Shown: positions 7,454-16,666, counted from the first letter of the stretch. The stretch is 64,000 nucleotides of DNA from an uncultured Veillonellaceae bacterium (GCA_945876385.1 CAMCNU010000002.1:1-64000); one strand, 5' to 3'. Notes: generated by a model not told the origin, from the sequence alone. Numbers and translations are program-made.

Positions 7454-8329
7454 TCAGTCGTGTTCTTGAATAAACGAGATGAAGCGTTTGGCAATCGTCG
7501 TGAGTTTGCGGTCTTTGACGCCGTACATATGCTCGGCACCGAGCATTTCTTCACGGGCGAGCGGGACTTGCCGCAAACCCGCCTCCGCCGCACCTTCGCC
7601 GACGATGACCGCCACACCGAGTCCGCGCCGCGCCCAGTGGGCGGCGAGCGCATTGGTACTGCAGATGCTGCGGATATCGCTCTCGAGTCCCCGTTCGCGG
7701 AAAAACGCCTCCAGCTTGGCGTGGACACTGCGGGTCACGCACAGCGGCATATTCGCCAAGTCCTTAATCAGCAGTTCTTTCTTCGTTTCGGGGATCCAGC
7801 TTTCCTGCTCGCCGATCAGGGCGTTGAGCTGTCGGTAGCGGATATGAATCAGGTCAAAGAGATAGCCGCGGCTGATGGGTTCATTCATCACGCCGATGTC
7901 GGCCAGTCCTTCGAGCAGGTATTCCGCCTGTACGTCGACATTGCCTTCATAAAAGACGCACCGAAATTCGGGGTGCGCTTCGGAAAAGGGCAGGATGTAG
8001 TCATCGATAAAGCCCTGCACCGCGCCCGGCGTAATCGCCACCCGCAAGGTGCCCGCGCCGCCCGCCGAGACATGCGCCACTTCGTCTTTCAAGTCATCCG
8101 CCAGGCGGATGAGGTCTTTAGCGCGACGATAAAACAGTTCCCCCGCCTCGGTGAGCTCGATGCGCCGCCCGCCCCGATGGGTAATAATCAGCCGCGCACC
8201 GTAATTATGCTCAATCTGCTTGAGTTGCGCGCTGAGCGCCGGCTGCACCATACTCAATTTTTTCGCCGCTTCGGTCAGGGTTTGTGAATCGACAATCATA
8301 ATAAAATTACGAAAATATTCTATATCCAT
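7454..8329 (-). CDS. LysR-family transcriptional regulator
   Basis: 291 residues. The N-terminal winged helix-turn-helix ([20 protein letters not shown], then [20 protein letters not shown]) is typical, followed by a type-2 periplasmic-binding-like effector domain from about residue 90. The start ATG is preceded by GGAGG. Ligand and targets are unknown; the next gene on the strand, an alcohol-dehydrogenase paralogue with an inverted repeat in its promoter, is a plausible target. The same reading frame is open upstream through the frameshifted radC, which looks coincidental. Confidence 0.92.
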   Translation of the reverse strand: MDIEYFRNFIMIVDSQTLTEAAKKLSMVQPALSAQLKQIEHNYGARLIITHRGGRRIELTEAGELFYRRAKDLIRLADDLKDEVAHVSAGGAGTLRVAITPGAVQGFIDDYILPFSEAHPEFRCVFYEGNVDVQAEYLLEGLADIGVMNEPISRGYLFDLIHIRYRQLNALIGEQESWIPETKKELLIKDLANMPLCVTRSVHAKLEAFFRERGLESDIRSICSTNALAAHWARRGLGVAVIVGEGAAEAGLRQVPLAREEMLGAEHMYGVKDRKLTTIAKRFISFIQEHD

Positions 8330-8346
8330 ACCCGCCTCCGTGTGTA

Positions 8347-8390
8347 AACGATATTTCCCCGTATCGTTGATTGGTGTTGCTTGTATTATA
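8347..8390 (-). promoter_or_regulatory. lysR -10 element and inverted repeat
   Basis: TATAAT on the minus strand at 8385-8390 overlaps the end of radC. Between it and the lysR start lies a perfect 7-bp inverted repeat AACGATA/TATCGTT (arms 8347-8353 and 8362-8368), a possible autoregulatory site or leader hairpin. Confidence 0.45.
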
Positions 8391-9049
8391 ACAGACCTTT
8401 GCGCCGCATGCTGACAAAGACGCCGTCCCCGATGATGACATGGTCGAGTATCGGGATGTCGAGCAGCTCGCCCGCCTGCACCAGTCGCTTTGTCGTGCGG
8501 ATATCCGCCGCCGACGGTTCGGGGCTGCCGCTCGGATGGTTGTGCACGAGGATACAGGATGCCGCATTCCAGCCGAGTGCATCGGCAAAAATCATCCGTG
8601 CCTCCGCCGTGCTCGACGACAACCCGCCGCGCGATTTCATCACCGCCGCCAGCAGGCGGTTTTTCGTCGAGAGGTAGCAGCAGTAAAATTCCTCGTAGGG
8701 CAAGTACTGCATCTGGGGCATAAAGTAGGCCGCAATCCGCTCCGGATCGGAAAAGTCCGCCCGCGTATCCGCCGCCCGATGCCGCGCGAGGCGCCGCCCC
8801 AGCTCGACCGCCGCACACAATGTCGCCGCCTTGTCCGGAGCGATGCCGGTGATTTCCGTCAGTTCGTTCCAGATGCCCGTCAAAGAGCCGCTCGTGCGTC
8901 TCGCGCGCAATCTCGAGCACCGACATACCGGCCCGCCCCGTCCGCAGCAAAATCGCGATGAGCTCGACATCGGTGAGCATCTCCGCACCGCCGCGGAGCA
9001 GTTTCTCCCGCGGGCGTTCTTCTTCCAGCAAGTCCCTGATTCGTGCCAT
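8386..9049 (-). pseudogene. radC: RadC-family JAMM protein, frameshifted
   Basis: The N-terminal part ([20 protein letters not shown] ... [23 protein letters not shown]) is in one frame from the ATG at 9049. The rest ([21 protein letters not shown] to the end) is in another, with the switch near 8885-8895. The C-terminal half keeps the JAMM metal motif [15 protein letters not shown] single missing base would explain it; there is no homopolymer at the junction. Either a real pseudogene or an assembly error. RadC proteins, despite the name, have no proven repair role. It overlaps maf by one base (TAATG). Confidence 0.8.
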
Positions 9050-9612
9050 TACCACTCCACTCCGTGCTGCGCCATACGCGCCTGCAAAAACCGCACCGGC
9101 AGGCCGATGACATTCGTCAGACTGCCGCGGCGCGCCGTCACAAAAGCGCCCGCCGCACCTTGGATACCGTAGGCGCCTGCTTTGTCCGTCCATTCCTCCG
9201 TCGCCAGATACGCCTCGATCTCGGCGTCCGTGAGTGCGCGCCACGTGAGCTCTGTCGTCACGCACCAGGTATGCGCCGCCGCCTCCGTCACGAGCGCCAG
9301 TCCCGTAAGGACGGTATGCGTATCGCCCGCCAACTCGCGAATCATACGCCGCGCGTCCTCCTTGTCACGCGGCTTGCCCAGCACCTCGCCCGCATGGACG
9401 ACGACGGTATCCGCCCCGACCACGGCCACGCCGTCCGCCCGCCGACGGGCGACATCACGCGCCTTCCCCAGCGCCTGCCGCCGCACCAGCTCTTCGGGTG
9501 TGACGGGCGCGGTATTGTCCTCGATATACGCGGACGCGTCAATCTCCACGCTCGCGCCCGCATCCTTCACCAATGCCGCGCGCCGCGGCGACGCCGATGC
9601 CAAAATCCACAT
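9049..9612 (-). CDS. maf: Maf family nucleotide pyrophosphatase
   Basis: 187 residues. It starts [19 protein letters not shown], the standard Maf opening with the SASPRR phosphate-binding motif, and keeps [22 protein letters not shown] and the [10 protein letters not shown] signature. Maf proteins hydrolyse non-canonical or modified nucleoside triphosphates (dTTP/UTP-type) and have been linked to septum formation. It starts 1 nt after the DUF4321 gene and overlaps radC by 1 nt. The maf-radC-DUF4321 grouping is common in Firmicutes. Confidence 0.93.
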   Translation of the reverse strand: MWILASASPRRAALVKDAGASVEIDASAYIEDNTAPVTPEELVRRQALGKARDVARRRADGVAVVGADTVVVHAGEVLGKPRDKEDARRMIRELAGDTHTVLTGLALVTEAAAHTWCVTTELTWRALTDAEIEAYLATEEWTDKAGAYGIQGAAGAFVTARRGSLTNVIGLPVRFLQARMAQHGVEW

Positions 9613-9613
9613 G

Positions 9614-9883
9614 CTACCACCGCCGAAACAGCCACGCCGCGATGAAAATCCCGATGATACTGAGCAGGTTCGGCGCAAAGCGAATCCCGAAGTCCAGCGT
9701 CAAGATGTACAGGTTCAAGCGGATATTGCTGACGTCAATCAGGACATACTGCTTGACCAGGTAGGGCATGATACCCGCCAGCGACACCTGCGCCAGCAAA
9801 TCACCGAGCAAGCCGCCGATGAGCGCCCCGGCCAGCAAAAACAAGAGCAGCATCAAAATGCCGCGCGAACCGCCCCAGCGCAT
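9614..9883 (-). CDS. DUF4321 small membrane protein
   Basis: 89 residues: two hydrophobic helices (about residues 8-35 and 65-85) with GGLLGDLLAQ near the first and LTLDFGIRFAPNLLSIIGI before the second, as in DUF4321 proteins that often precede maf. The ATG overlaps the upstream stop as TGATG. Function unknown. Confidence 0.8.
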   Translation of the reverse strand: MRWGGSRGILMLLLFLLAGALIGGLLGDLLAQVSLAGIMPYLVKQYVLIDVSNIRLNLYILTLDFGIRFAPNLLSIIGIFIAAWLFRRW

Positions 9884-10584
9884 CAATCCACCTTCTTCGC
9901 CGCGGCGGTCTGCGCCGCTTTTTCTTTCGCATCCAGCCGGTTGCTTTCATCGACCAGCACGAGGTACGTCGTTTCTTCTTCCGTAATCGCCACCCGTCCC
10001 GGCATGTATTCGTTCATCCCGAGCAAGAATTGGGGGTCGGCTTTGAAAATCACGCGGCCGAATTTCGGCTTTTTCGCCCCGCGGGGGATTTTATAAAACA
10101 ACGCCAAGAGCGGCCGCGAATCAATCAGCGAGTACCAGCGCCATTTGTAACGGAATTTGACGTTGTTCGCCAGACGCGCCTTGTGTTCGTGGACGCCGTA
10201 GATATTTTCATACAAAATGTCATGCCGCTTGTGCCCGAAGGGCGTCCGATAGGTCACGACCAGCGCGTTTTCCGTCAAGCGGAAATGATAATTGATCATC
10301 GCCTGACTGAGCAGGATATACAGCGCAAACAGCACGAAAAAGACACTCGCATAGTTAATACTCTGCCAGATATTGCCCGTAATGCGGTAGTTGTCCAGCA
10401 TGCGGAACCCGTCCCACACAAAAAACGCAAAAATCAGCCCGACAATCAGGATGATATGCCAATAACTCCCGTTCACGGACTCCGACTCGTCCTCGTATAT
10501 CGGCTCGCCCTGGACGGCCAGCAACGCCTTGGGGAATACGGGGTTGTCCGTCGTCCCCTGTCGCTCATTCATGTCTTCGTTCAT
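9883..10584 (-). CDS. Membrane protein of unknown function
   Basis: 233 residues from the ATG at 10584 (ATGA overlap with the upstream stop; GGGAGG 6 nt before). Two transmembrane helices (about residues 40-60 and 80-103) are followed by a soluble domain. The GHKRHDILYENIYGVHEHKA segment and an aromatic-rich stretch (FRYKWRWYSLIDSR) recall PH-like domains of bacterial membrane proteins, but I do not recognise the family. It lies in an operon with a HAD phosphatase, DUF4321, maf and radC. Confidence 0.7.
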   Translation of the reverse strand: MNEDMNERQGTTDNPVFPKALLAVQGEPIYEDESESVNGSYWHIILIVGLIFAFFVWDGFRMLDNYRITGNIWQSINYASVFFVLFALYILLSQAMINYHFRLTENALVVTYRTPFGHKRHDILYENIYGVHEHKARLANNVKFRYKWRWYSLIDSRPLLALFYKIPRGAKKPKFGRVIFKADPQFLLGMNEYMPGRVAITEEETTYLVLVDESNRLDAKEKAAQTAAAKKVD

Positions 10585-11288
10585 TTCCATCCTCCCGTTG
10601 TCGCTTCGGCACGGCCGAGCAACGCCTCCATTTCCTGCGGCGGCGGCAATTGCGGCAAGACCTGCCACGGTCGATACGCCGCCAACTGCGCCGCCGTCCG
10701 TGTCCCGGTCGCCACCGCCACCGTATACGCCCCGACGGCTTGCCCGCAGCGGATATCGTGCTCGGTATCGCCGATAATGAACACCCGCTCCAGCCGCTCG
10801 CCCCATTTGGCTTCAGCCAGTCGCCGCGCCCGTGCCGCCACCTCGATGCGGTCAAAATCCTCTTCCGCAAACGCGCTGTGCGCAAAATCAAAATACTTCG
10901 CCAAACCGTAATAGGACAGCTTCAAATTCGCCCCCGTGCGGCTGTTGCCCGTCAGCAGCAGCTGGTCGTAGCCGTCCAGTGCGGCAAAGTGGGCGAGATT
11001 GTCCCGTACATGCGGCAACAGGTAGCCTTCGATTTGCTGCATACAGCTGAGCAGGACTTCCTCATAGCGCCGCCCGAACCGCTGAATCTCCGCCATCGTC
11101 GGCTCGCGCCCCGTCGCCTGCCGCAAAATCGCCCGACAGATATAGTTGTCCGTCCGGCCGCCCGCATCGAACTTCGGCAACGGCGTGTCTTCGCCCGCCA
11201 TCTCGGCCAGTGTCCGCGCAATCGCCATAAACCCGGCATGCCCCGTCATGACGAGCGTCTGGTCGATATCCCAAAACAATACGTTCAT
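10581..11288 (-). CDS. HAD-superfamily phosphatase, phosphoglycolate phosphatase-like
   Basis: 235 residues. HAD motif I is DIDQTL (residues 7-12, both Asp present), motif II is LLTGNSRTG, and the motif III/IV area contains KWGERLERVFIIGDTEHDI. The helical cap between motifs I and II has the size of type-1 caps (Gph/PGP-like). It probably removes phosphate from a small metabolite in the cytoplasm; the substrate cannot be read. It overlaps the lipoprotein gene upstream and the membrane-protein gene downstream by 4 nt. Confidence 0.85.
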   Translation of the reverse strand: MNVLFWDIDQTLVMTGHAGFMAIARTLAEMAGEDTPLPKFDAGGRTDNYICRAILRQATGREPTMAEIQRFGRRYEEVLLSCMQQIEGYLLPHVRDNLAHFAALDGYDQLLLTGNSRTGANLKLSYYGLAKYFDFAHSAFAEEDFDRIEVAARARRLAEAKWGERLERVFIIGDTEHDIRCGQAVGAYTVAVATGTRTAAQLAAYRPWQVLPQLPPPQEMEALLGRAEATTGGWK

Positions 11289-11863
11289 ATGCGCTCCTTA
11301 TTGACCGCCCGCCATTGTACCTGCCCGTCGACGGCCGCCAGCAGTGCTTCGCCTTCGGCATCGCCTGTCGGGTATTGGTACATAATCCGCCAGAGCGTAC
11401 CGTCATGGACGACGATGTACGCCCGTCCCGTCAAGGGTACCGGCCCGTTTTTCGTCGGCTGGGTGTAAGTATAGTCCACCCGCGCCGCCGGCTGTCCCGC
11501 CAGCTGTGCCGCGCTCGGTGTCGCGACCGCGCCGGCATTGTCCTGCAAGGTCGCCACGAGGTACGCCTGCGCCGCCGCCACATCCCCCGCATCGACCGCG
11601 GGGGCCGCCTCGACGATCGTCTGGAAATGCGCATTGGCATTGTACGCCGTCAACTCCTGCGGTGCTTGCGCTTGCAGCTCGGCCTCGCGCCGCACTTGAA
11701 GTTCAAACGGCAACAGCAATTCAACCACGCTTTGGCCGAAATACAAACGCGCCGTCCCGAAACTGTATGTATCTTCCACATTGCGCGGACCGCAGCCGCC
11801 GAGCATCGCCACCAGCAATATCGCCACCAGCGATGTAGGCCACGCCCCCCATCGAATCTTCAT
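11285..11863 (-). CDS. Putative lipoprotein
   Basis: 192 residues from the ATG at 11863 (AGAGGTGA upstream). The signal peptide ends in a lipobox (LLVAMLGGC), so the mature protein should be lipid-anchored. The remainder is an alpha/beta domain of about 150 residues ending with TGRAYIVVHDGTLWRIMYQY, similar in feel to small periplasmic domains that carry a conserved Trp-Arg. Family not recognised. A -10 TATAAT at 11884-11889 makes it the first gene of the operon running to radC. Confidence 0.75.
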   Translation of the reverse strand: MKIRWGAWPTSLVAILLVAMLGGCGPRNVEDTYSFGTARLYFGQSVVELLLPFELQVRREAELQAQAPQELTAYNANAHFQTIVEAAPAVDAGDVAAAQAYLVATLQDNAGAVATPSAAQLAGQPAARVDYTYTQPTKNGPVPLTGRAYIVVHDGTLWRIMYQYPTGDAEGEALLAAVDGQVQWRAVNKERI

Positions 11864-11937
11864 CAATCTGTCACCTCTGCCCTATTATAACACAGGACCC
11901 CGATTCGGCGCGCATCTTTTGTCCGCAAGTCCCCACG

Positions 11938-11967
11938 AAAAAAGCGGAGACACCATGGTCCCCGCTT
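11938..11967 (-). terminator. Terminator of thrS
   Basis: On the minus strand AGCGGGGAC/GTCTCCGCT stem followed by TTTTTT, 54 nt after the thrS stop. Confidence 0.85.
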
Positions 11968-12020
11968 CTTCTCTATCGTGCGTCGTCGCGCGCATCTTCA
12001 GTGAAAATCAAACACCCGCC

Positions 12021-13934
12021 TCAGGCATTGACCGTGCGCTTGCGTACTTCTTCCGTAATCTGCGCGATGACGTCACTGAGTGCGACGCCGTTCGTTTCTG
12101 CGCCGTCGCGTGCCCGTACCGACACCGTCTTGCCTTCGACTTCCCGATTGCCCAAAATCAGCATGTACGGTACTTTTTCCAGCTGCGCGCCGCGAATCTT
12201 GTAGCCGAGCTTTTCATTGCGTTCATCCACTTCGACGCGAATTCCCGCCGCCGCCATCGCCTGCGCCACCTCCTGCGCATAGTCGAGCTGATGCTCCGTC
12301 ACCGGAATCACCTTGACCTGTACCGGTGCCAGCCACGTCGGGAACTTGCCCGCATAGTGCTCAATCAAAATCCCGATGAACCGCTCGATACTGCCGAAAC
12401 CGGCGCGGTGCAACATGACCGGACGATGCTTTTCACCGTCTTCGCCGATATAGGTGACATCAAACCGTTCCGGCATCTGCATATCCAGCTGAATCGTCCC
12501 GCACTGCCAGGTCCGGCCGAGCGAGTCTTTGATATGGAAGTCGAGCTTCGGCCCGTAAAACGCGCCGTCGCCTTCATTGACACGGTATTCCACGCCGGAC
12601 GATTCCATCGCTTCACGCAAGGTCTCCGTCGCCAGCTCCCAGATTTTTTCATCGCCCATCGCGTCGTCGGGACGGGTCGAGAGCTCGACGCGATACTCCA
12701 GCCCGAACGCTTTGTAAATCCGGTCGAAGAGTTCAAAGACTTTCAAAATCTCTTCCTTCATCTGACTCGGCAAGATGAAGAGATGCGCATCGTCCTGCGT
12801 GAAACAACGGACGCGGAACAGCCCGTGCAACGCGCCGTGCAGCTCATGTCGATGCACCAGACCGAGCTCGGCGACCCGCATCGGCAAATCGCGGTAGCTG
12901 CGCAGGTCGTTTTTGAAGTACAAAATCCCGCCCGGGCAGTTCATCGGCTTGACCGCATAGTCTTCGCCGTCGATTTTCGTAAAGTACATATTGTCGCGAT
13001 AATGATCCCAGTGTCCCGACTGCATCCACAAGTCGCGATTGAGGATAATCGGCGTCTGGATTTCGTCATAGCCGTATTCGCGATGCAGTTCCCGCCACAG
13101 ACCGAGCAGGTTGTTGCGCAAAATCATGCCTTTCGGATGGAAAAACGGGAATCCCGGCCCTTCCGGCTGAAAGCTGAACAAATCGAGTTCCTTGCCCAAT
13201 TTCCGATGGTCGCGCCGCTCCGCTTCGGCCAGCATGAACAGGTACTCGTCGAGCGCCTCTTGCGTCGGGAACGCCGTCCCGTAGATGCGCTGCAGCATCT
13301 TGTTCTTTTCGTCGCCGCGCCAGTACGCGCCCGCCACGCTCATCAGCTTGAACGCCTTGACCTTGCCCGTGGACGGTACGTGTCCGCCCGCACAGAGGTC
13401 GGTGAATTCGCCCTGCGTATACAGCGTGAGCACCGCATCTTCCGGCAAGTCGCGCACCAATTCATACTTGTAGGTGTCATCCTTGTCGGCAAAAAGCTTG
13501 AGCGCGTCCGCGCGAGCGATCTCGCGATGCATCAGCGGATAATTTTCTTTGACGATTTTCGCCATTTCCTGTTCGATTTTCGGAAAATCTTCCGGACTGA
13601 ACACATGCTCCGTGTCCATGTCATAGTAAAATCCGTTGTCAATCGCCGGCCCGATGGCGAGTTTTGTGTCCGGCCAAAGCCGCAAAATCGCCTGCGCCAT
13701 GATGTGCGATGCGGTATGCCGAAGCGCCCGCACCCCTTCGTCGTCGGCCAGCGTGAAAAATTCGACTTTCGTCCCGTCCGTCAGGGCGTGGTCGAGGTCG
13801 GTCCGCTTGCCGTCCACCAGTGCGACGACCGCTTTTTTGCCCAAGCTGTTGCTGATGGCTTTGGCCGCCTCGTGCAATGTCATCCCGTCCGCAAACTCGC
13901 GGACACTGCCGTCCGCCAATGTAATCTGTACCAT
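12021..13934 (-). CDS. thrS: Threonine--tRNA ligase
   Basis: 637 residues from MVQITLADGSVREF (GGGAGG 5 nt upstream). Domain order is standard: TGS (1-60), editing domain with HTASHIMAQAILRLWP and the DGFYYDM-type motif, class II catalytic core (FPFFHPKGMILRNNL, MNCPGGILYF with the zinc Cys, RVRCFTQDDAHLF, GFGSIERFIGILIEHY) and the C-terminal anticodon domain (VKVIPVTEHQLDYA). It charges tRNA-Thr in the cytoplasm. Expression should depend on uncharged tRNA-Thr through the T-box leader upstream. Confidence 0.97.
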   Translation of the reverse strand: MVQITLADGSVREFADGMTLHEAAKAISNSLGKKAVVALVDGKRTDLDHALTDGTKVEFFTLADDEGVRALRHTASHIMAQAILRLWPDTKLAIGPAIDNGFYYDMDTEHVFSPEDFPKIEQEMAKIVKENYPLMHREIARADALKLFADKDDTYKYELVRDLPEDAVLTLYTQGEFTDLCAGGHVPSTGKVKAFKLMSVAGAYWRGDEKNKMLQRIYGTAFPTQEALDEYLFMLAEAERRDHRKLGKELDLFSFQPEGPGFPFFHPKGMILRNNLLGLWRELHREYGYDEIQTPIILNRDLWMQSGHWDHYRDNMYFTKIDGEDYAVKPMNCPGGILYFKNDLRSYRDLPMRVAELGLVHRHELHGALHGLFRVRCFTQDDAHLFILPSQMKEEILKVFELFDRIYKAFGLEYRVELSTRPDDAMGDEKIWELATETLREAMESSGVEYRVNEGDGAFYGPKLDFHIKDSLGRTWQCGTIQLDMQMPERFDVTYIGEDGEKHRPVMLHRAGFGSIERFIGILIEHYAGKFPTWLAPVQVKVIPVTEHQLDYAQEVAQAMAAAGIRVEVDERNEKLGYKIRGAQLEKVPYMLILGNREVEGKTVSVRARDGAETNGVALSDVIAQITEEVRKRTVNA

Positions 13935-13954
13935 GTCTGCCTCCCTTTCTGCAT

Positions 13955-14191
13955 AAAAAAACTTTCGCCCCCCCCATGGGACGAAAGTCATTTCGCGGTT
14001 CCACCCAAATTAATCCGTACGGATTCACTTGTTTGTACGATAACGGGTACACCCGGGACGACTTACTCGATTCCGCCGTCCGGCTCCAAGGGGGTAGTAC
14101 CCGTCGTTTTGACCGATGCTTCCAGCCGCGGCATCGTTCTCTGTCGTCAAAAGGGAAACGGAACCTTGTCCTTATCCTCGCCTGCATATTG
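13955..14191 (-). promoter_or_regulatory. T-box leader of thrS
   Basis: The T-box core GGGTGGAACCGCG lies at 13994-14006. The A after GGGTGG pairs with a U discriminator base, as in tRNA-Thr. Upstream is a Stem-I-like region; GGTACTACCCCC carries ACT/ACC threonine codons that could serve as specifier. Downstream is the terminator stem ACTTTCG/CGAAAGT plus a T run (13955-13988). Confidence 0.9.
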
Positions 14192-14196
14192 CTATT

Positions 14197-14225
14197 ATTG
14201 TACGCCGGAGGCGTCACATTGTCAA
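14197..14225 (-). promoter_or_regulatory. Promoter of the thrS T-box transcript
   Basis: TTGACA (14220-14225) and TACAAT (14197-14202) on the minus strand, 17-nt spacer. Confidence 0.75.
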
Positions 14226-14239
14226 GTACGGGCGGAATG

Positions 14240-14902
14240 TCACCCGCGCGCCGCCCGTGCGACCGCGGCGTAATCCTTGATGATGACGATCGGCGTCATC
14301 TCACCCGCATTGCCGAAGGGATTGTCGATAAGGATTTGCGCGACTTCCGCCGCATCGATACCGCGGCTCTTGCCGAGCACGGCACTGCGTTTGAGGTCGT
14401 TCACATCGGCGACGACCGCCCCGTAGCAGCCCAGTCGTTTCACCATCTCGTCACAGACGCGATCGGCGTCCCGCGGCCCGTAGACAATGCATTTGTCAAA
14501 GGGCGGCATCGTCCCCGTCACGTCATCGACGAACGACGCCTGCCGGCAATGCGCATACCAGACGCCGCGACGGCCGAACAGCTTGGCGATAAAGCCGACG
14601 ACAAACCAAAACAGCATTTTCCATTCGCCTTCTTTTTCCATCGCCGACTGCATGCCGTAGACGGAGGCCATCGAGCCTTCCGCCGGGACAAATCGGTTCA
14701 TCAGCCGCGCCTGCCACGACGGACGGAGCAGCTCGGGGCGGGTAAATTCCCCCTGCGTAATCGCCACCACGCTTTCCGCCACGCACACGATGTCATCGGA
14801 GCCGACCAGATGCCCGCCGTACTGTTCCACCGCCTCGACGATACGGTCGTCGTCGGTCAGCACGCGCGTCTTGACCGGTACCAGTGTAAGTTTCGGTTTC
14901 AT
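14240..14902 (-). CDS. Coenzyme F420-0:L-glutamate ligase-like protein (CofE family)
   Basis: 220 residues from an ATG that overlaps the upstream stop (ATGA). The opening KLTLVPVKTRVLTDDDRIVE and the block VGSDDIVCVAESVVAITQGE are hallmarks of the CofE/FbiB ligase fold, with a later KRSAVLGKSRGID segment. CofE adds gamma-linked glutamate to F420-0. No F420 biosynthesis gene is in the window and Negativicutes are not known F420 producers, so the real substrate is probably another acid. It is last in an operon with a membrane protein, murI and a thioesterase. Confidence 0.75.
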   Translation of the reverse strand: MKPKLTLVPVKTRVLTDDDRIVEAVEQYGGHLVGSDDIVCVAESVVAITQGEFTRPELLRPSWQARLMNRFVPAEGSMASVYGMQSAMEKEGEWKMLFWFVVGFIAKLFGRRGVWYAHCRQASFVDDVTGTMPPFDKCIVYGPRDADRVCDEMVKRLGCYGAVVADVNDLKRSAVLGKSRGIDAAEVAQILIDNPFGNAGEMTPIVIIKDYAAVARAARG

Positions 14903-15501
14903 CGCCGTGTCACCCCCTTGCGCAGCCATTCGCTGCGAATATCATCGCCCGTCAATGTCAGGCGGGTCTTGTCATAGTACCAATCACTGCGGCCGAGTAC
15001 CTGGTAGATGATGTCGAAATCCGCTTTGCCGAACTCGGCAATCGCTTCCGTCAGACTGCCGCGCACCGCCTCGAGCGTGATTTCCACCCGCGCGGGCAAG
15101 CCCGTCCGCGCCGGCACGAGGACCGCCTCCCAGTATTCATCCGTCCGCGGGGCATCGGTCGGCGTCAACCGCACCCGCATCCGCAGATTCGGGTACTGCT
15201 CGGCAGGCAAGTACGCACGCCCGATGCAGTCCATAATCGTCCCCTGCTGCTTGCCGTCATTGTACAAGATGACTTCGGCCACCAGCACCAGCCGATGCGC
15301 GGTCGCCTCTTCCAGCGCGAACCGCACCGCCCCCGGCGGCAAGGCCGCGCGCGGCGCGCGGCGTAAGCGCGATGCGCCTGCCGGCCGCACCGTAAAATGC
15401 ATATCGCCCTGCCACAGGCAAAACAGCGTATACGCCACATAGCCTGCCGTCACTAGCGCCAGCAGTATCATGACGAGTTGTAAACCGGTATACATACTCA
15501 T
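14899..15501 (-). CDS. Membrane-anchored protein of unknown function
   Basis: 200 residues: one N-terminal transmembrane helix (about residues 6-30), then an Arg-rich linker (SRLRRAPRAA) and a cytoplasmic or periplasmic domain with VLVAEVILYNDGKQQG and ADFDIIYQVLGRSDWYYDK. It overlaps murI and the CofE-like gene by 4 nt each (ATGA), so it is translated with them. No family is recognised. Confidence 0.65.
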   Translation of the reverse strand: MSMYTGLQLVMILLALVTAGYVAYTLFCLWQGDMHFTVRPAGASRLRRAPRAALPPGAVRFALEEATAHRLVLVAEVILYNDGKQQGTIMDCIGRAYLPAEQYPNLRMRVRLTPTDAPRTDEYWEAVLVPARTGLPARVEITLEAVRGSLTEAIAEFGKADFDIIYQVLGRSDWYYDKTRLTLTGDDIRSEWLRKGVTRR

Positions 15502-16259
15502 AGTACGCCTCTTTTCTCACTGATGGCGACGACTTCCCACAGGTTCTCGGCATAGGCCGTCGCCCGCAATCCGCCCGCCGCCCGTTCATCCGTAAAACAC
15601 AGTCGCACACTGCCCGGCTCGGTCGCGCCGTCCGTCCGCCGGACGACTTCCTGCGCCACCTGCGCCGCCGGATCGATCCAGCGGCAATGCGGCGCCGCCG
15701 CCTGCCACAAGTCCGCGACCAAGGGGTAATGCGTACACGCCCACAACACCGTATCGACATCGCCCCAGCCCTGCACCGCGGCCGCAATCAACGCCGCCGC
15801 CCGGGCACGGTCTCCCCGCTCAATCGCCGCCGCCAGTCCCTCTACCGCCGTCTCCGTCACCCGCACGTGCGGACACCGCCGCGCCAGCGCCTCGCGATGG
15901 ACATGCGTAGCAATCGTCGCGGGCGTCGCCGCAATCGCGACATGCCGTGCGGTCTCCAGCGCCGGTATCTCGCTCGGCATCCCGATGCAGGGCACATCCG
16001 TCTCCCGCGCCAAGACGTCAAGCGCCGTAAACGTAATCGTATTGCAGGCAATGACCAGCACGGTCGCGCCTTCGCCCAGCAGGTAGTGCAGGCCCTCCCG
16101 CGCCATCGCCGTAATCCGCGCCGCCGACTCGCTGCCGTACGGATTGCGCGCCGTATCGCCCAGGTATACGTACGCCGCCCCCGGCAGCGCCCGCTCGAGC
16201 GCCGCAAGCACCGTCAAGCCGCCGACCCCCGAATCCAATACCCCGATGACCGATCTCAC
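15498..16259 (-). CDS. murI: Glutamate racemase
   Basis: 253 residues. The start is a GTG overlapping the previous stop as GTGA; it gives the usual opening VIGVLDSGVGGLTVL. Both catalytic cysteines are present (IACNTITFT and WACTHYPL), as are YLGDTARNPYG and the GMPSEIPALE segment. It supplies D-glutamate for peptidoglycan. A 4-nt overlap couples it to the thioesterase gene upstream and the membrane protein downstream. Confidence 0.95.
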   Translation of the reverse strand: MRSVIGVLDSGVGGLTVLAALERALPGAAYVYLGDTARNPYGSESAARITAMAREGLHYLLGEGATVLVIACNTITFTALDVLARETDVPCIGMPSEIPALETARHVAIAATPATIATHVHREALARRCPHVRVTETAVEGLAAAIERGDRARAAALIAAAVQGWGDVDTVLWACTHYPLVADLWQAAAPHCRWIDPAAQVAQEVVRRTDGATEPGSVRLCFTDERAAGGLRATAYAENLWEVVAISEKRGVL

Positions 16260-16666
16260 TCGGCCTCCACATACGGGGTAAACTTCGTATAATACGCCAT
16301 CGGCATACGGCTGATACGCCCCGTGTCCGACTTGGTGAATGTCCCCTTCGTCAGTCCCGTACAAATCCGCGTGTCATCCGCCGGCCGCACCACCTCATAG
16401 CGGAACACCATCTGCGCCCGCGTCAGCTTGACCAGCCGCAGCCGCACTTCCAACTCGTCATCATAATGCGACGAATGAATATAATCGCATTCCACATGCA
16501 AAATCGGAAATACATAGCCGTCATTCATCAAATCGACCAACGACACGCCGACCGACCGGAAAAACTCCACCCGCGCCGCTTCAAACCACAAAATATAATT
16601 GGCATGGTGGGTCACCTGCATGCCGTCCGTATGATAAAACCGTACACGTAACCGGTGCGTATACAT
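16256..16666 (-). CDS. YbgC/FadM-like acyl-CoA thioesterase
   Basis: 136 residues from the ATG at 16666 (AAGGGG about 8 nt upstream; a GTG two codons earlier is the alternative). Hot-dog-fold motif HTDGMQVTHHANYILWFEAAR carries the catalytic Asp and the conserved Asn-Tyr/Phe-Glu. The family hydrolyses short to medium acyl-CoA. It is first in a four-gene operon with murI. Confidence 0.85.
   Translation of the reverse strand: MYTHRLRVRFYHTDGMQVTHHANYILWFEAARVEFFRSVGVSLVDLMNDGYVFPILHVECDYIHSSHYDDELEVRLRLVKLTRAQMVFRYEVVRPADDTRICTGLTKGTFTKSDTGRISRMPMAYYTKFTPYVEAE

Noticed and set aside
7454-9265. 603-codon minus-strand frame as a RadC-LysR fusion protein
   Set aside because: LysR has its own ATG, ribosome site and promoter. 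The region between the halves matches RadC only in another frame, so the long frame results from the radC frameshift.
11781-14273. Long open frame on the plus strand opposite thrS
   Set aside because: It is antisense to a complete thrS gene, has no family motifs and includes the T-box region; long antisense frames are common in G+C-rich DNA.
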